Shown here: positions 32,827-47,667 of the stretch, in pieces | How positions within the stretch are numbered: the stretch's first letter is position 1 | How the letters are laid out: each line of letters starts with the position of its first letter | Source of the DNA: Halichondria panicea | Taxonomy: Eukaryota > Porifera > Demospongiae > Suberitida > Halichondriidae | Direction of reading: 5' to 3' | DNA: 64,000 nt | Assembly (NCBI RefSeq): GCF_963675165.1 | Contig: NC_087384.1 | Location: 4,395,182 to 4,459,181, forward strand | The notes under the pieces: generated by a model | Told to the model about the DNA's origin: nothing | Databases searched by the model: none | Seen by the model: the letters and a program-made list of their open reading frames with translations, nothing else | Position numbers and translations under genes: made by a program

Positions 32827-35095
32827 TGTGTGACAACAATGTCTTAGTGCGCAAAGATGATGAATGTGTAGCAGCAGGTAGGGGATGCCATTTTTCGATA
32901 TAGATTTAAAACCACACCCTTCGTCCGTTATAAGAGGTTAATTCTGTATCTTTGTTCAAGGCTTGTCTGGAGTTTAAAAGTGTCCGCTATTCGGGGTTGC
33001 AAGTACACTATAGTTAGATAGTAAAAGCAGTTGGTACAAAGCATGCTGTCCGCTTTTTAGAGAGTCCGTTATAAGAGGTTCCACCGTAGCACGTATATAT
33101 GTACTTAATGCAAACTATTGTACAGTGTATTTATCATATTTCTTTAGGAGGCCACTGATGAGTTGAGAAGGTCTGCCCTGGCAGTGAGTGACACACAACT
33201 TGGCTTTACTGTGCATAGTGTACATGTAGTGTCTCTGATGGAGAGAATGACTACTTCTCTGAGGTACGACGCATTTGTGTGGAAGTCTGATTATTGCTTT
33301 TTTTCTAAAGGTCATCTTCTCTGAGCGAGCTGGCAGCCCACACTGATTCCATACAGACAGAGATAGCGTCTGTCCTTGTAGTAACCAAGAGGGTTGTCGA
33401 GGAGTGCACAGTACAGAGCATCAGTGAGAACATTGAAGCCGGTCTCTCTAAGATGGAAGCTTTATCTCACCAGCTTTGTCTGGTAACCAAGGTCAAACTC
33501 AGACACTGTCAAAGTGAGAACATGTGCTTATGATATCGTTGGGGGTTCCTCTCATTCTCAATGATACAGACCAATTAGAGGAGACAGCTGCTCTTGTTGA
33601 CCTGGTGGAAAATGGAGCTAATCTGTTGAGAGCTGTAGACTGTCTACTCAGGGACATTCATACACTCAGTGGAGTCAGTGGTGAGTGTCCGATGTCAGTC
33701 ATGCTGTGTTTTTATAGTGCATTGTTAGGCCACGACTTATTACCCGAGGCGCGTGGGTGGCTACGGGTATAGTAGTCGTTTGGTTTATCTGTAATATTTG
33801 AGTCTACTCCACCTGGATGTCATAGCGCTGCATTTACAGTATGGATATATAGCCTTCACACAACAAGTTATTGGTTTTTAAAGTTTCAGATTTCGATGTT
33901 AAAGCTTCATTGTCGAAACGAACTTGCACGTTGGCTGCATGGCTAGCTAGCTAGCTACTCACGGCCTTTATTCGAGGTACACATGTTCCCGTCACATGAA
34001 CAAGTAAAAAAAACCATGAGGGAAGGAGTATTACTATTTTGTTGTTGTTACTATAACTCAGTGAGAGCACAATAAAACTATGAAAACAAGGAACCTATGA
34101 CCTGGCTTTAGGTTTCCTATGGTCTAATGGCTATTAGGCAGGCTAGCTGGCTTCCAATAAGCCAGTAGCCTCGATTTTAGGTAGCATACTGCGGCCTAGG
34201 CTACCTAAAATCGAGAATACAAACTTAACCGTGGCTATTAACCTGTCATGCGGTATAAAATGCTACTTTTATTATGCAAAATTAAGCCCATTCTGACTCG
34301 AAATTAAAATTACACCCACTCATTAAAGTCTTTCTGTCTGTATCTGAGGCCTGCCAGCTCTTGAAATACAATGAATACGTCAATATGGTAATGCATGGAT
34401 AAAGTAGCTAGGTATATAAAGAAAAGTACACAAGTCAAGAATCTGCATCAGAAAGTTATAGTGACATGCAAATAGTATCAATTATTGGATCTAGCTATAT
34501 CTAATGTTCAGAGCTAACCAGCTTACACAAAGAAACTGCTTGACAACTGCTCACTGACAAATGCTGGTGGGCGTACTCTCGAGGAATTAGCCTAATGCAG
34601 GAACTCTCACTCAAAAGCGGGGGTAGGCGTAATCTTGGTAGAGTATGATAATCGTTTCCACTTCCTCCTACTGTGCCATGTACATGCATGACTGTATTGT
34701 ACGTCTATTTGTTCACAGTACACATATTTTTTACTCCAGTGTGTGGGCGTACCATGCCTTAGCGTTTCCTCTCTCCTGCAGGTAACTCTGGCTACAGTGT
34801 GCTGGTGAGCTGCAGTGAGAAGATGGTCCAGTCACTCTCCCAAGAACCCAAAGCTGTAGCTGTTTATTTGCTATCAGTCGGACTCATCACTGAGCGTGTA
34901 TTGCAAGAAACTAACCAGCTAAACGAGATTAATGCTGACAAAGCCACCAGACTGTACACGGCCCTGCTGGGTGTGGTCAAACACCACCCCCACAAGTACC
35001 ACGAGTTTGTCTCCACTCTCAGACTCAACCCACTACACACTGACTTGGTCAGAGAATTAGATAGCAAGTACATGTATAGTTTGTCAACAACATAA
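21814..35095 (+). CDS. Ankyrin-repeat / ZU5-like / UPA-like / CARD protein
   Basis: Probable cytosolic death-fold signalling protein. Seventeen exons: 21814-21903, 23643-23741, 26117-26215, 26456-26554, 27518-27619, 29518-29616, 29789-29875, 30097-30158, 30216-30274, 30339-30836, 30890-31038, 31105-31269, 31323-31544, 33148-33263, 33311-33513, 33570-33680, 34782-35095; all phases close, 857 residues. Residues 1-225: seven ankyrin-type units, mostly one per exon (for example DGWTPLRWA...TDCVRELLSYGA). About 275-430: a beta-rich ZU5-like domain (FDNGVEVTVPANAV). About 440-610: a region like UPA, the usual partner of ZU5. About 611-755: predominantly helical linker. About 760-850: CARD-like helices (AVYLLSVGLITERVLQE, KATRLYTALLGVV). 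ZU5-UPA-death-fold order is known from PIDD, NLRP1 and CARD8. I see no HFS-type autocleavage motif. Ankyrin and CARD calls are firmer than UPA. Confidence 0.8.
22178..22335. mobile_element. Short inverted-repeat element
   Basis: CGTTCTAATTATAGAACCAGC near 22195 and GCTGGTTCTATAATTAGAACG near 22300 are exact inverses, each flanked by a TACGGTA/TACCGTA block. It lies in intron 1 of the CARD gene. Confidence 0.65.
23122..23340. mobile_element. MITE with ends CTGGTTATTTTTGAGGCACT
   Basis: The left end is matched by AGTGCCTCGAAAATAACCGG at the right. The interior also holds short inverted copies of TTTAGTGC. Non-coding, in intron 1 of the CARD gene. Confidence 0.65.
24372..25090. mobile_element. 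Large inverted-repeat element with internal ~43-bp tandem repeats
   Basis: Outer arms (TATGGAGGGCCATTTGT with CATGTACATG, and their inverses) lie at about 24379-24440 and 25030-25090. Inside the left arm, about 24440-24665, are five units of the type GTAGGGAAGACACATTCAGA followed by GAACGCGTATAGGAAACG. Decayed inverse copies fill about 24900-25025. No coding capacity. It lies between ankyrin exons 2 and 3. Confidence 0.75.
26762..26897. mobile_element. Fold-back family F, copy 1
   Basis: Arms GGAGGTACACATGCAGGAGC and an imperfect inverse, with inner AGCTGACTCAGCAT and TGCAATCAAGCCTAATTGCTCC. A second copy lies at 63016-63160. Confidence 0.65.
27701..28247 (+). mobile_element. MITE family A, copy 2
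   Basis: Same element as 11935-12420, but with an expanded TGTG/TCTG run near the left end (27727-27790). The left end includes GTGCGCATGCGCAAGCG. It lies just after ankyrin exon 5. Confidence 0.8.
31790..32666. repeat. ~880-bp near-perfect palindrome
   Basis: Left arm 31790-32205 and right arm 32255-32666 are reverse complements along almost their whole length (for example ATAATCGGCGGCTATTGCAC, reversed near 32610). The ~50-bp centre carries GCCTGGAATCGAGGCT. It lies in CARD-gene intron 13, next to a long GT microsatellite. It may be a fold-back transposon or a recent inverted duplication. Confidence 0.85.
32747..32832. repeat. GT/GCGT microsatellite
   Basis: Long uninterrupted TG dinucleotide run followed by GCGT repeats. 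Confidence 0.9.
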
Positions 35096-35681
35096 CTATG
35101 TACGTACATGACATTATGTCGTGGATATTGTTCATTTCTTTTGTTTATGCGCTGGTTTGTCCTTCAAAAAGCTATTAGCTGACCTATTATAGAAAGGGGC
35201 ATGGTTTACAGTCTAGGTCCGTCGTGGGAGCTAGCTAGGTTGCTTTTGTAATTATATCAATCCGTGCCTATAGCTAATTATCCTTTTAATAATAGAGAGG
35301 TTCACCCTATAATTTTGGTAGATCTAGAGATCGTTTTATATTACCATATATAGCGGGTTATTTTCGAGGTTTTGTACAATAATTTTGATCAAAGCATGCA
35401 GCTCGATTCGTTATTATTTTTTCGTGACATTAAAGTATAAAGGACAAACTTTGTGTGAGTTTATGAAAGACAAGCAGTGATGAAGGTACACAGCTAGCAA
35501 TACTCACACTAGTTCACAATTCAAAGGGACAAAATAATAAATGACTATTCATGTGTCATACGTATATATAAGACAGATATTATGGTACAAAATATTTTTA
35601 TCACAAAGAGGAGTGTAAGTGCAGATCTACAGTCTATTAATGTTTTTCATACACACTGCACCGGCTACAAGAGAACAAGTG
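35096..35681. other. Convergent intergenic region, CARD gene / PP1
   Basis: 3' flanks of both genes. One half-copy of a repeat end (TATATAGCGGGTTATTTTCG near 35349), also found at 59350 and inverted near 39325. No coding sequence seen. Confidence 0.6.
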
Positions 35682-40256
<4,575 letters not shown>

Positions 40257-40462
40257 GGTTCAGGAGAGGTTCACCTAAATCCCAAACTCTAATAACAATT
40301 CATACAATGAGACCACCTAGTACCTTGCAGCTTCAAAAGACAAAACGCCTCTGATCACGTGCAAATACAATTACTATCGCTTTGTGAAAAAGTGACCTTT
40401 CAACCTAACTCCACGTGGACTTTTACCCACGTGTACGTGTACGTACCTTTATAGTGCTTGTG
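40257..40462. promoter_or_regulatory. Bidirectional promoter PP1 / C1QBP with three CACGTG boxes
   Basis: 206 bp between divergent start codons. CACGTG occurs at 40356, 40412 and 40428, followed by an ACGTGTACGTGTACGTA run. CACGTG is the E-box bound by USF/MYC/TFE-type bHLH factors. Regulatory role inferred from spacing and motif density. Confidence 0.5.
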
Positions 40463-43387
40463 ATGGCTTCAAGATTGTCTACACTGTATGGGTTTGTAAG
40501 CAGAGGGCTTACAGCCAGAACTAGTCCCTCATTAAGTCATGGAGCAAAGAGATCATTCTCATCTTCCAAAGGTTAGTCAATGATACAAAATAATACAAAA
40601 GCCTTGAACTCTGCTCAATTTCAGCCTTGTCAAAACTCCTCAACGTTGTAAAGGCTGAAATCTCAACAGAACAAAAAATGCTCGAGAATCTCCCAACGTT
40701 CTCCGCTTTTGATGTGTCAGTAGATGGCTCAATAGCTACACTGTTGCGGTCTTACAAAAGTGAGGAAGTCAAAGTTCAGTTAGACGTCAATCGGGCCAGT
40801 GAAGTGGTGTCTGATGAGATGGAGGGTGAGGGTGACTATGACGGCGATTTTGAGGAGGCTGGGAAAGAAGAGTTGTATGAGGAGGAAGGGGAAGATTTTG
40901 ATGAGAAAGAGGTGTGCCATCAAAGCTTTGTTTAATGTGTACACTGGAGCTATGTCCAATACATGGATGTGTTGCTGTATTTGGCTCTATTTTCCCAAAC
41001 TGTTGTGATGAATATGTTTGTCTACAGCAAGTCTCTGTACCAGTCTTCTCAGTCAGTGTGAAAAATGAAGCGGTAAGTATTTGTTCATGTTGGTAATGTG
41101 TGCTATATATGCCTGGCATTACTGTAACTTTCTTCTGAAACTCAGGGCAGTACAATGCAATTTGACTGCCTTTTTGAGGAGTTTGGCCCCTATGATGAAA
41201 CCATGGACTGGAATAGTATGAGGATTGACTCTGTGTCAGTAACCCCAAGCAGTAAGGGGACAACAGAAGCAGTCTACTATGCAAATTCAACATCATTTTC
41301 TGAGGTGCATTTTAATATTAATCATGTATGTGCTTCAAATTTCTATCATGGTTTCACAAAAATCATTATAAGAAAATCGTAAATATTCAAAAGCAAACGG
41401 TTTACTGTAACCTATGCGCGTGTGCCAGAAGTAGCCTTGTCCTAATTGTTTGTGCTCCCTACAAGCTTTATTCACCATAGATCGAAGAGGAAGAGGGATT
41501 GGTAACGGAAGTGCACGTAATGATTTTACATTGAATATGCACTAAAGCCTCAAAAACTATCCGCGTTACGCCGTTTAACTCGCTCAAAATAAGAAAATGG
41601 TGTTTCCTCGAGACATCATCTATTTCAGCATTTTATAACATGCCCATGAGCCACGTGTATTACTTGCTAATGACGACCACACCTAGTAAAAGGGACATTC
41701 CAGTAAAGTTATAAGCATACTGCTGCTATTTATATAGTCTTGTATTGCTAAAACATGTAAGCGTGCTGCTAAAATAGGTACAGTGGAACCTCCATTAATG
41801 ACCACCTCCAAAGAGCAACCACACGCTACATAACGGCCCAAGAGCTCAGGTCCTGATTGAAACTACAATGACTTCAATCAATGAAAAGCAACCTCTCAGG
41901 AGCGACCACCTCTCTATACTCCGTATAACGAGCAGCTTTCCAGCCCCCAACCAGCTTTAGCAATGAAAAATAACCTCCCAGAACTGACAGCCACACCCAT
42001 AATTAGCAGAAAATTATTGCTGAGATAGCATTATTTTGCACAATCGTGAAACCTAGCTGTAGCTTGTCCCTACAGCCTTTTCAAAGCTTGTATAAGCTAA
42101 AGAAGCAGTTAGCAAAGCTCCAAGATTCATTTGCAGCAGGAAATGACTCATAGAACATCAAAACCTCCCAAGGAAGACCACCTCAGCCAAATTAAGACTG
42201 TTCCCCCATGGTGTCCGTTTTTGGAGGTTCCACTGCATAGACCTTTAAATATAAATGAGTTGCACAGACTGAGCATATTTGCTTGTGGTTTGTAGTTTAT
42301 TATGCACTGTGTGTAGAAATCATCAGCTTGGCTAGCCCGGCCACGCCTATCTACAGCTTTGGCTTGTAGACACAGCCTCGATTAAACCGTGGGTAAAGCA
42401 GGTGTTACAGAGTAAGGGTACTTTTGTTGCCAATCCCTTTTCCTCTTCTATCTATGGTTTCACTGACAGGATTTTGCCGTGCTAGTTGTTGTGCTCCCTA
42501 CAAGCTGTTTCTTGTTTTATGTTTCACTGATACAAATTTAATACCTAGAACCTTGACAAAAATGGTACCCCCCCCCCCCCCCCCCCCCCCGAAAAAACTG
42601 CCTACTATACGGTGTAATAAATGTGTATAATGAAAGCACCGTGGGTGCTGATGCCTTGGTGGAGATGCCAAGGCTACATAACATAAAGATACTGATAGCT
42701 TTTATACACACATTAATTAATCTATATCATATGCATTAATTAATTGCTGCATGCCAGAATCCAGCAAAGAGTGGGTAATGATCGACCATGATTGTTGTTA
42801 AAACGATCGATACCAAAGTTCAAGTCTAAAATTAATGGTGCATCAGCAGAGCTTTGCAGCTCTCTTCTCACTCTTGCAGCTACCAATAGCTAGCGTTCTA
42901 GTACAGAGTTAACTACTAAGTAGAGTAGCAACACTCAATGGACAAGTTTTTCTATGCACTCTTCTGAAAAGGCCTACAATGGCATTCCAAGTAAGCAAAA
43001 CTAGGCATAACTCGAGAACGAAGCATTATTTTGAAAATCCATTCATGACTAGAAGCGTACATGTATAGAAACTCTTACTTGCACTTGATTGATTTGAGCA
43101 GCTGTAGCAATCTACACACTACCGTATACCTCGCTTGCGCATGCACACCGATGCATAATTATACTAAGCATTAGCCATTGCAATGTACATTTGAACCTAC
43201 TGTTAATAACCGTGAACTGTGTTTTCCCTAACAGGAGCTGTACAGTGGCCTTTTGGAATTCTTAAATGAGCGGGGCATCAATGAAGAGTTTTCTAAAGAG
43301 ATTCTAGAGTTCTATCGAGTGTTTGAGCACCAGTGTTATGTCAATGACTTCTTAGGTGGAATTAGAGACTTCTGTAGTGGCAAATAG
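40463..43387 (+). CDS. C1QBP: C1QBP / p32 (MAM33-family mitochondrial matrix protein)
   Basis: Acidic trimeric mitochondrial matrix protein; in vertebrates it supports mitochondrial translation. Exons 40463-40571, 40625-40911, 41028-41072, 41146-41304, 43235-43387 give 250 residues (human 282). The N-terminus, MASRLSTLYGFVSRGLTAR, looks like a mitochondrial targeting presequence. Mid-protein is an acidic stretch (EEAGKEELYEEEGEDFDEKE). The C-terminal family blocks are FDCLFEEFGP, LLEFLNERGINEEF and the end VNDFLGGIRDFC. The last intron (41305-43234) carries two repeat families and a poly-C run. Confidence 0.92.
41781..42235 (+). mobile_element. MITE family B, copy 1
   Basis: Ends CAGTGGAACCTCCATTAATG and inverse GGAGGTTCCACTG. 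Interior blocks recur, reversed, at 43753-44194 (for example AGCAACCACACGCTA, AGCTAAAGAAGCAGTTAGC). About 450 bp, non-coding. Confidence 0.8.
42631..43155 (-). mobile_element. MITE family A, copy 3 (reversed)
   Basis: End-to-end reverse copy of the elements at 11935-12420 and 27701-28247, in the last C1QBP intron. A poly-C run (42570-42590) lies shortly before it. Confidence 0.8.
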
Positions 43388-43478
43388 TTCACAATTAATT
43401 TCTGAATCATTATGTCTTGTTATTATTTATGGTGACAATAAAATTAATACTGCAACAAGTTGAACAAAAAAGTTTGAT

Positions 43479-45248
43479 TCATTTCTTTTGAGCTCCGGTG
43501 AAGCTGATAGAATCATCATCAACCTGCAAAACAGTTATGAAAAGCTAAGTGATATGCATAAAGACGGTGACGTGTACATTATCAAGTACAATTACGGTAA
43601 GAAAAGCTCATAATTATATACCAATATACACAGTGGAACGTCAGAACAAGGGACATCAATTAATTTTATACTGAGGACAGTGCTTCTGTAACTAAATTTA
43701 AACATAGTCCCCACTATACATGGCACATGTATAATGCTATAAGTTGTAGGTACAGTGAAACCTCCATAAAACAGAGAACAGCCTTTTGGCTGTAATAGAG
43801 AGGTGGTTTTCCTTGGGAGGGTTCGATTGCCAGCTATATAATTATGCTATATGAGTCATTTCTTGCTGCAAATGAATCTTGAAGCTTTGCTAACTGCTTC
43901 TTTAGCTCATATAAGCTTTGAAAAGGCTGTAGGGACAAGCTATATACAGCTAGGTTTCACGATTGTGCAAAATAATGCAAGAATTTCCTGCATGCTAATT
44001 CTGGGTGTGGCTGTCCGTTCTGGGAGACTATTTGCCATTGCTAAAGCTGCTCGTTATACAGAGTAGAGAGGTGGTCGCTCCTGAGAGGTTGCTTTACATT
44101 GAAGTCATTGTAGTTTCAATCCAGACCTAAGCTCTTGGCTGGTATATAGCGTGTGGTTGCTCTTTGGAGGTGGTCGTTAATGGAGGTTCCACTGTACATA
44201 AATATATGAGTTTTACTCACCTCAGGCCATTTACCCTGAATGAAGTCGATAACATCATCACTAACATCCCCTTGAATCACTATCTCATCGTCCCCGGTCA
44301 CTGACGACCCACATGAGAAGTGTTGGGCAAACGATTTTGATGCTTTTTTCAGATCAATACCTGCAAAAAAAAAGAATGATAACCTTGAGGGTATACCGTG
44401 CACAGAGTAATTTTCGCATGAACTACCCAGACAGCGCAATTTTAATTTTCGTATATATATACAATTTATAATTACGAAAAAAAAAACCTATACGGTATTT
44501 CTTTCTCCTTACTCTCACAAGGGAGGCCACAAAAAAGCACAACTGTTTGGAAAAGCCATTTTGAAAGCTATAATTATACAGAAGCCCGGGCAGGGCTGCA
44601 TCAAGAATTTTGGGTCAGGGGAGCAATTGGTAAAAATGTAGGGGGGGCGTGGCGTATGCATGCACGGCACTAGTACAGTTTACATACAATATTGCACTTA
44701 CCAAACGTTTTAAGGCCCACTATCAGGGTGACATGTTTCTTCTTCCCTCGTACCACTGTTGAGACTTTGATCTGCTTGGGAGTTTCACAATGGACTATCT
44801 TACGAATGGCCTTTCCTCCTGTGGGCAGGGATTAAGACAGTAGATCAGAAGTTGCACACTTTAATTGAACTCTATACCTCTTTTCTGTCGTTTGCTATCA
44901 GCTAGAGTGAGCCCTCCAACACCTGTGGGGAAACAATAAAAACTGATGAGGAGAATCTCACATGCTTTACAAATAAATGAATGGACTAACTTACCTCTTT
45001 CCACCAGTCTTGTATAACAGTCAGGAAGATTGGTTTTCATCCACTCATAACACTTTGATGGATTTGGACCGTATTCGCAGTACTGCAGTAATGCATACCA
45101 TCTTACCCAAATCAACATCAGTAGGCAGGCACGGTATAAAGTGTATCCAAAACTGGGTATTATAATGCTTTTAAAGCAAGAATACAATCCATGGCTATCT
45201 ACTTATCCATCAGTCCATGACCAATTTCACCTGTAGTGTATATCCAAG

Positions 45249-45285
<37 letters not shown>

Positions 45286-45687
45286 TCTGTTATCTACCGT
45301 AGGCATACATCATACACAGCTCGATCATAGTCCTACTACAATTTTTATTTATACAATCATGGTAAAACTACTTGAATTCTAATTAAGGGGGTATAAACAT
45401 ACAGCACATGTATAAATTGTTTGTCGATCGCATAATGTTACTGTGAGGGTGTTAACTTGACTCCCTTACACAAGGTACCGTTCCACAAATAGCTTTGACT
45501 AATAACCTAACAACAAGACACTAATCAATATAATTATAACTTCGACAGAGCAAGTACATGACTAGACTCCCACCTCAGGAGGCATTGTGCATATCTCACA
45601 GTACTCTACTTCCAGTGGGTACTGCACAGCAGCTGCACCCTCATCACCACTAGCACTACCAGGAGTGTCAGTAGTTAGTTCAGCCAT
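43479..45687 (-). CDS. DENR: Density-regulated protein, DENR
   Basis: Partner of MCTS1 in post-termination 40S recycling and translation re-initiation. Exons from the start: 45574-45687, 44995-45082, 44878-44922, 44702-44818, 44221-44360, 43479-43523, giving 182 residues (human 198). The N-terminal zinc-binding motif is present ([14 protein letters not shown]), followed by [11 protein letters not shown]. The C-terminal SUI1/eIF1-like domain has the blocks [20 protein letters not shown], then [11 protein letters not shown], then IVIQGDV with the end [11 protein letters not shown]. Its stop lies 91 bp from the convergent C1QBP stop. Confidence 0.95.
43753..44194 (-). mobile_element. MITE family B, copy 2 (reversed), in a DENR intron
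   Basis: Reverse of 41781-42235, with both ends recognisable (CAGTGAAACCTCCATAAA and GGAGGTTCCACTG). The two copies lie in introns of adjacent convergent genes. Confidence 0.8.
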
Positions 45688-45779
45688 GCTAGATTTCAAT
45701 ATTGCTTTTCAGAGAGTTCAGACAGGAAATGGGAAGTGAGATAATCATGCATGTGAATGTTCTGGATCTGTTATAATTA

Positions 45780-46072
45780 TTATGTTCTAGGCTTCATTTC
45801 TTGATCTGTTCCAAGTAAATCTCTGTTGAGTTCTTCTTTAGAAATATTATGCTTCTCCACAGCAGCCTGGGAAGTTTAATGGTATAATTATTTGTATAAA
45901 TTGACTGCACTGGTATTACCTTCAAACAGATTTTGTATTCTTTAAAGATATTTCCACAAGCTGTTTCATGATCAGGGCCTTTTCTATTTAAGAAAGAGTC
46001 CCTAAACCATGCATTGAAACAATCATCATACTTATGTTTCAGAGGAGTGCAGCTCGAGTCCAAACTCTCCAT
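45780..46072 (-). CDS. TRIAP1: TRIAP1 / Mdm35-like twin CX9C protein
   Basis: Mitochondrial intermembrane-space chaperone that, with PRELI-family proteins, moves phospholipids between membranes. Exons 45920-46072 and 45780-45866 give 79 residues (human 76). Two CX9C pairs are visible: CTPLKHKYDDC and CGNIFKEYKIC, with the family block CFNAWF between. The start at 46072 gives the family length; an in-frame ATG at 46123 would add 17 residues. It lies 92 bp upstream of DENR on the same strand. A TGCGCATGCG motif at 46131-46140 is a likely NRF1-type promoter site, fitting a mitochondrial gene. Confidence 0.9.
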
Positions 46073-46130
46073 TCTCTTTTGATCCTCATAAACCACTCCC
46101 CACAACTGGATGTCTCCTCCCACGCCCCTA

Positions 46131-46882
46131 TGCGCATGCGTATCTACTGCATCTTGTGCAGAGGTGCAGACTGATTAAAAATTTTAGCAGGTAACAATGA
46201 GTACTGAGCATCATAATAATTATAAAGCATTCGCATGTCCTTATTTTCTATCAGCCTTTCTATCAAGAGCAGTTCAATTCTTGCATAGCCATTTGCATAG
46301 TTACGGATATGTTACTAACATATCCGTGAGACTGACTATGCTAACATTGTTAGCATTCCTCTTGATTTTACATGTGTTTTCTTAGTTAAGTTTACTACAT
46401 GTATATATATACACATGAATAAAAGATTAGTGAGTTTGACGTATCTGCAGTCACTCACTCATTGACTTTTAATGTTAGTCGTCAATATTAAGGCACAGAT
46501 GTGACTGTCAATGCATGCTATCATAGCATGCATGATAGCATGCAAAGCCACAGAACACTAAGCAGCTATGGCATAGTGTTCTGTGGCTTTGATGCAAAAA
46601 AGCAAAAAAGGGGCAAAACTTTGTGGATACAAAAACACCCACTTAGCAGCCCGTAGAAGCGCGCATGTGCAAACACAGTTCTAAAAACACGCCCAGTTTG
46701 TCACAGGACTCTGACACAGGACTCTGCCAGTATCTAGTAGCCTTGACAACGACCAATGACCACTATTTCTATCTTCACAAAGCACACACATCCTCAGTAT
46801 TAAACTTTGTGGAGAGAGGAAAGTAAGTTGCTGCTATAAAAATTGTTGCATTTTATTTATTTGTGTCTCATGATCATGCAGG
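46131..46882. promoter_or_regulatory. Divergent intergenic region TRIAP1 / LC8 with palindrome and hairpin
   Basis: Contains the NRF1-like motif for TRIAP1, a GCATGCTATCATAGCATGC-type palindrome (46513-46543) and a perfect 17-bp hairpin (46544-46590; stem AAAGCCACAGAACACTA, 13-nt loop). The latter half is presumably the LC8 promoter and a 5' non-coding exon. Confidence 0.5.
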
Positions 46883-47152
46883 ATGACTGAGAGAAAAGCA
46901 GTTATCAAGAATGCTGACATGTCTGAGGACATGCAGCAAGATGCTGTAGACTGTGCTACTCAGGCCATGGAGAAGTTCAACATTGAGAAGGACATAGCTG
47001 CTTACATCAAAAAGGAGTTTGACAAGAAATACAACCCGACATGGCACTGCATTGTTGGAAGGAACTTTGGCTCTTATGTCACTCACGAGACGAAGCATTT
47101 TATTTATTTTTACCTGGGACAAGTAGCAGTACTGCTTTTCAAGTCAGGATAG
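46883..47152 (+). CDS. DYNLL1: Dynein light chain LC8
   Basis: Homodimeric hub protein that is a light chain of cytoplasmic dynein and myosin V and binds short linear motifs. A single coding exon gives 89 residues, exactly the family length. Blocks: [20 protein letters not shown], then [20 protein letters not shown], then [20 protein letters not shown] and [15 protein letters not shown] splice acceptor (CATGCAG) lies directly before the ATG, so a 5' non-coding exon is likely upstream. Confidence 0.97.
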   Translation: MTERKAVIKNADMSEDMQQDAVDCATQAMEKFNIEKDIAAYIKKEFDKKYNPTWHCIVGRNFGSYVTHETKHFIYFYLGQVAVLLFKSG

Positions 47153-47667
47153 ACTTGAACTTCAACTATATCTATACATTTGGTATTCTCTTAGTTATCT
47201 CATTGTTACTGTCTTTGTACCTAGTAACCTGTTGTACTTGTGGAACTATCAATCTTTATTCCAAATTGAAGGATACATATATATGTACATGTATAATGCC
47301 CCATTTTTGGGGCCACGCCTAACTAGTTACAGTTCCTCATGTCACGTCTGCTGGCCAGCCTGCTCCTTGAAATAATAATGTCCCTCAAAGCAGACTCAGT
47401 CGTTATGGTTTGAAACCACCGGAAAATGTACAAGTATGGTCGCCAAGGTTTAGTGTGTTGAGCATTACAAGAAGAGACTAGTTAAGTAGCAGCATCTGTC
47501 TATGGCTCCTTTGGGTTCCTAAGTAGACAAGAGTTAACTATTCTACTCTTGGTTCTTGGTTCCTAGATCCTGTCATCTGAAAGCAGGAAGTAGACTACCT
47601 TGTAAAACAGGATGTTACTTTTCAGTGCAGTCAATTAAAAACTCTTCGATTGTCAAGACGGCAAGAC
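47153..47667. other. Intergenic, LC8 3' flank
   Basis: Presumed LC8 3' UTR and promoter or first exon of the next gene. A possible acceptor at 47624 leaves the frame open into the next coding exon, so an upstream exon here cannot be excluded. No other signal. Confidence 0.4.

Noticed and set aside
40787-41296. 169-aa antisense frame over C1QBP exons
   Set aside because: Crosses clear sense-strand introns and is low-complexity (His/Pro/Ser) from the acidic stretch of C1QBP.
42424-42630. 68-aa frame with a poly-proline run
   Set aside because: Made by the poly-C tract at 42570-42590 within a C1QBP intron.
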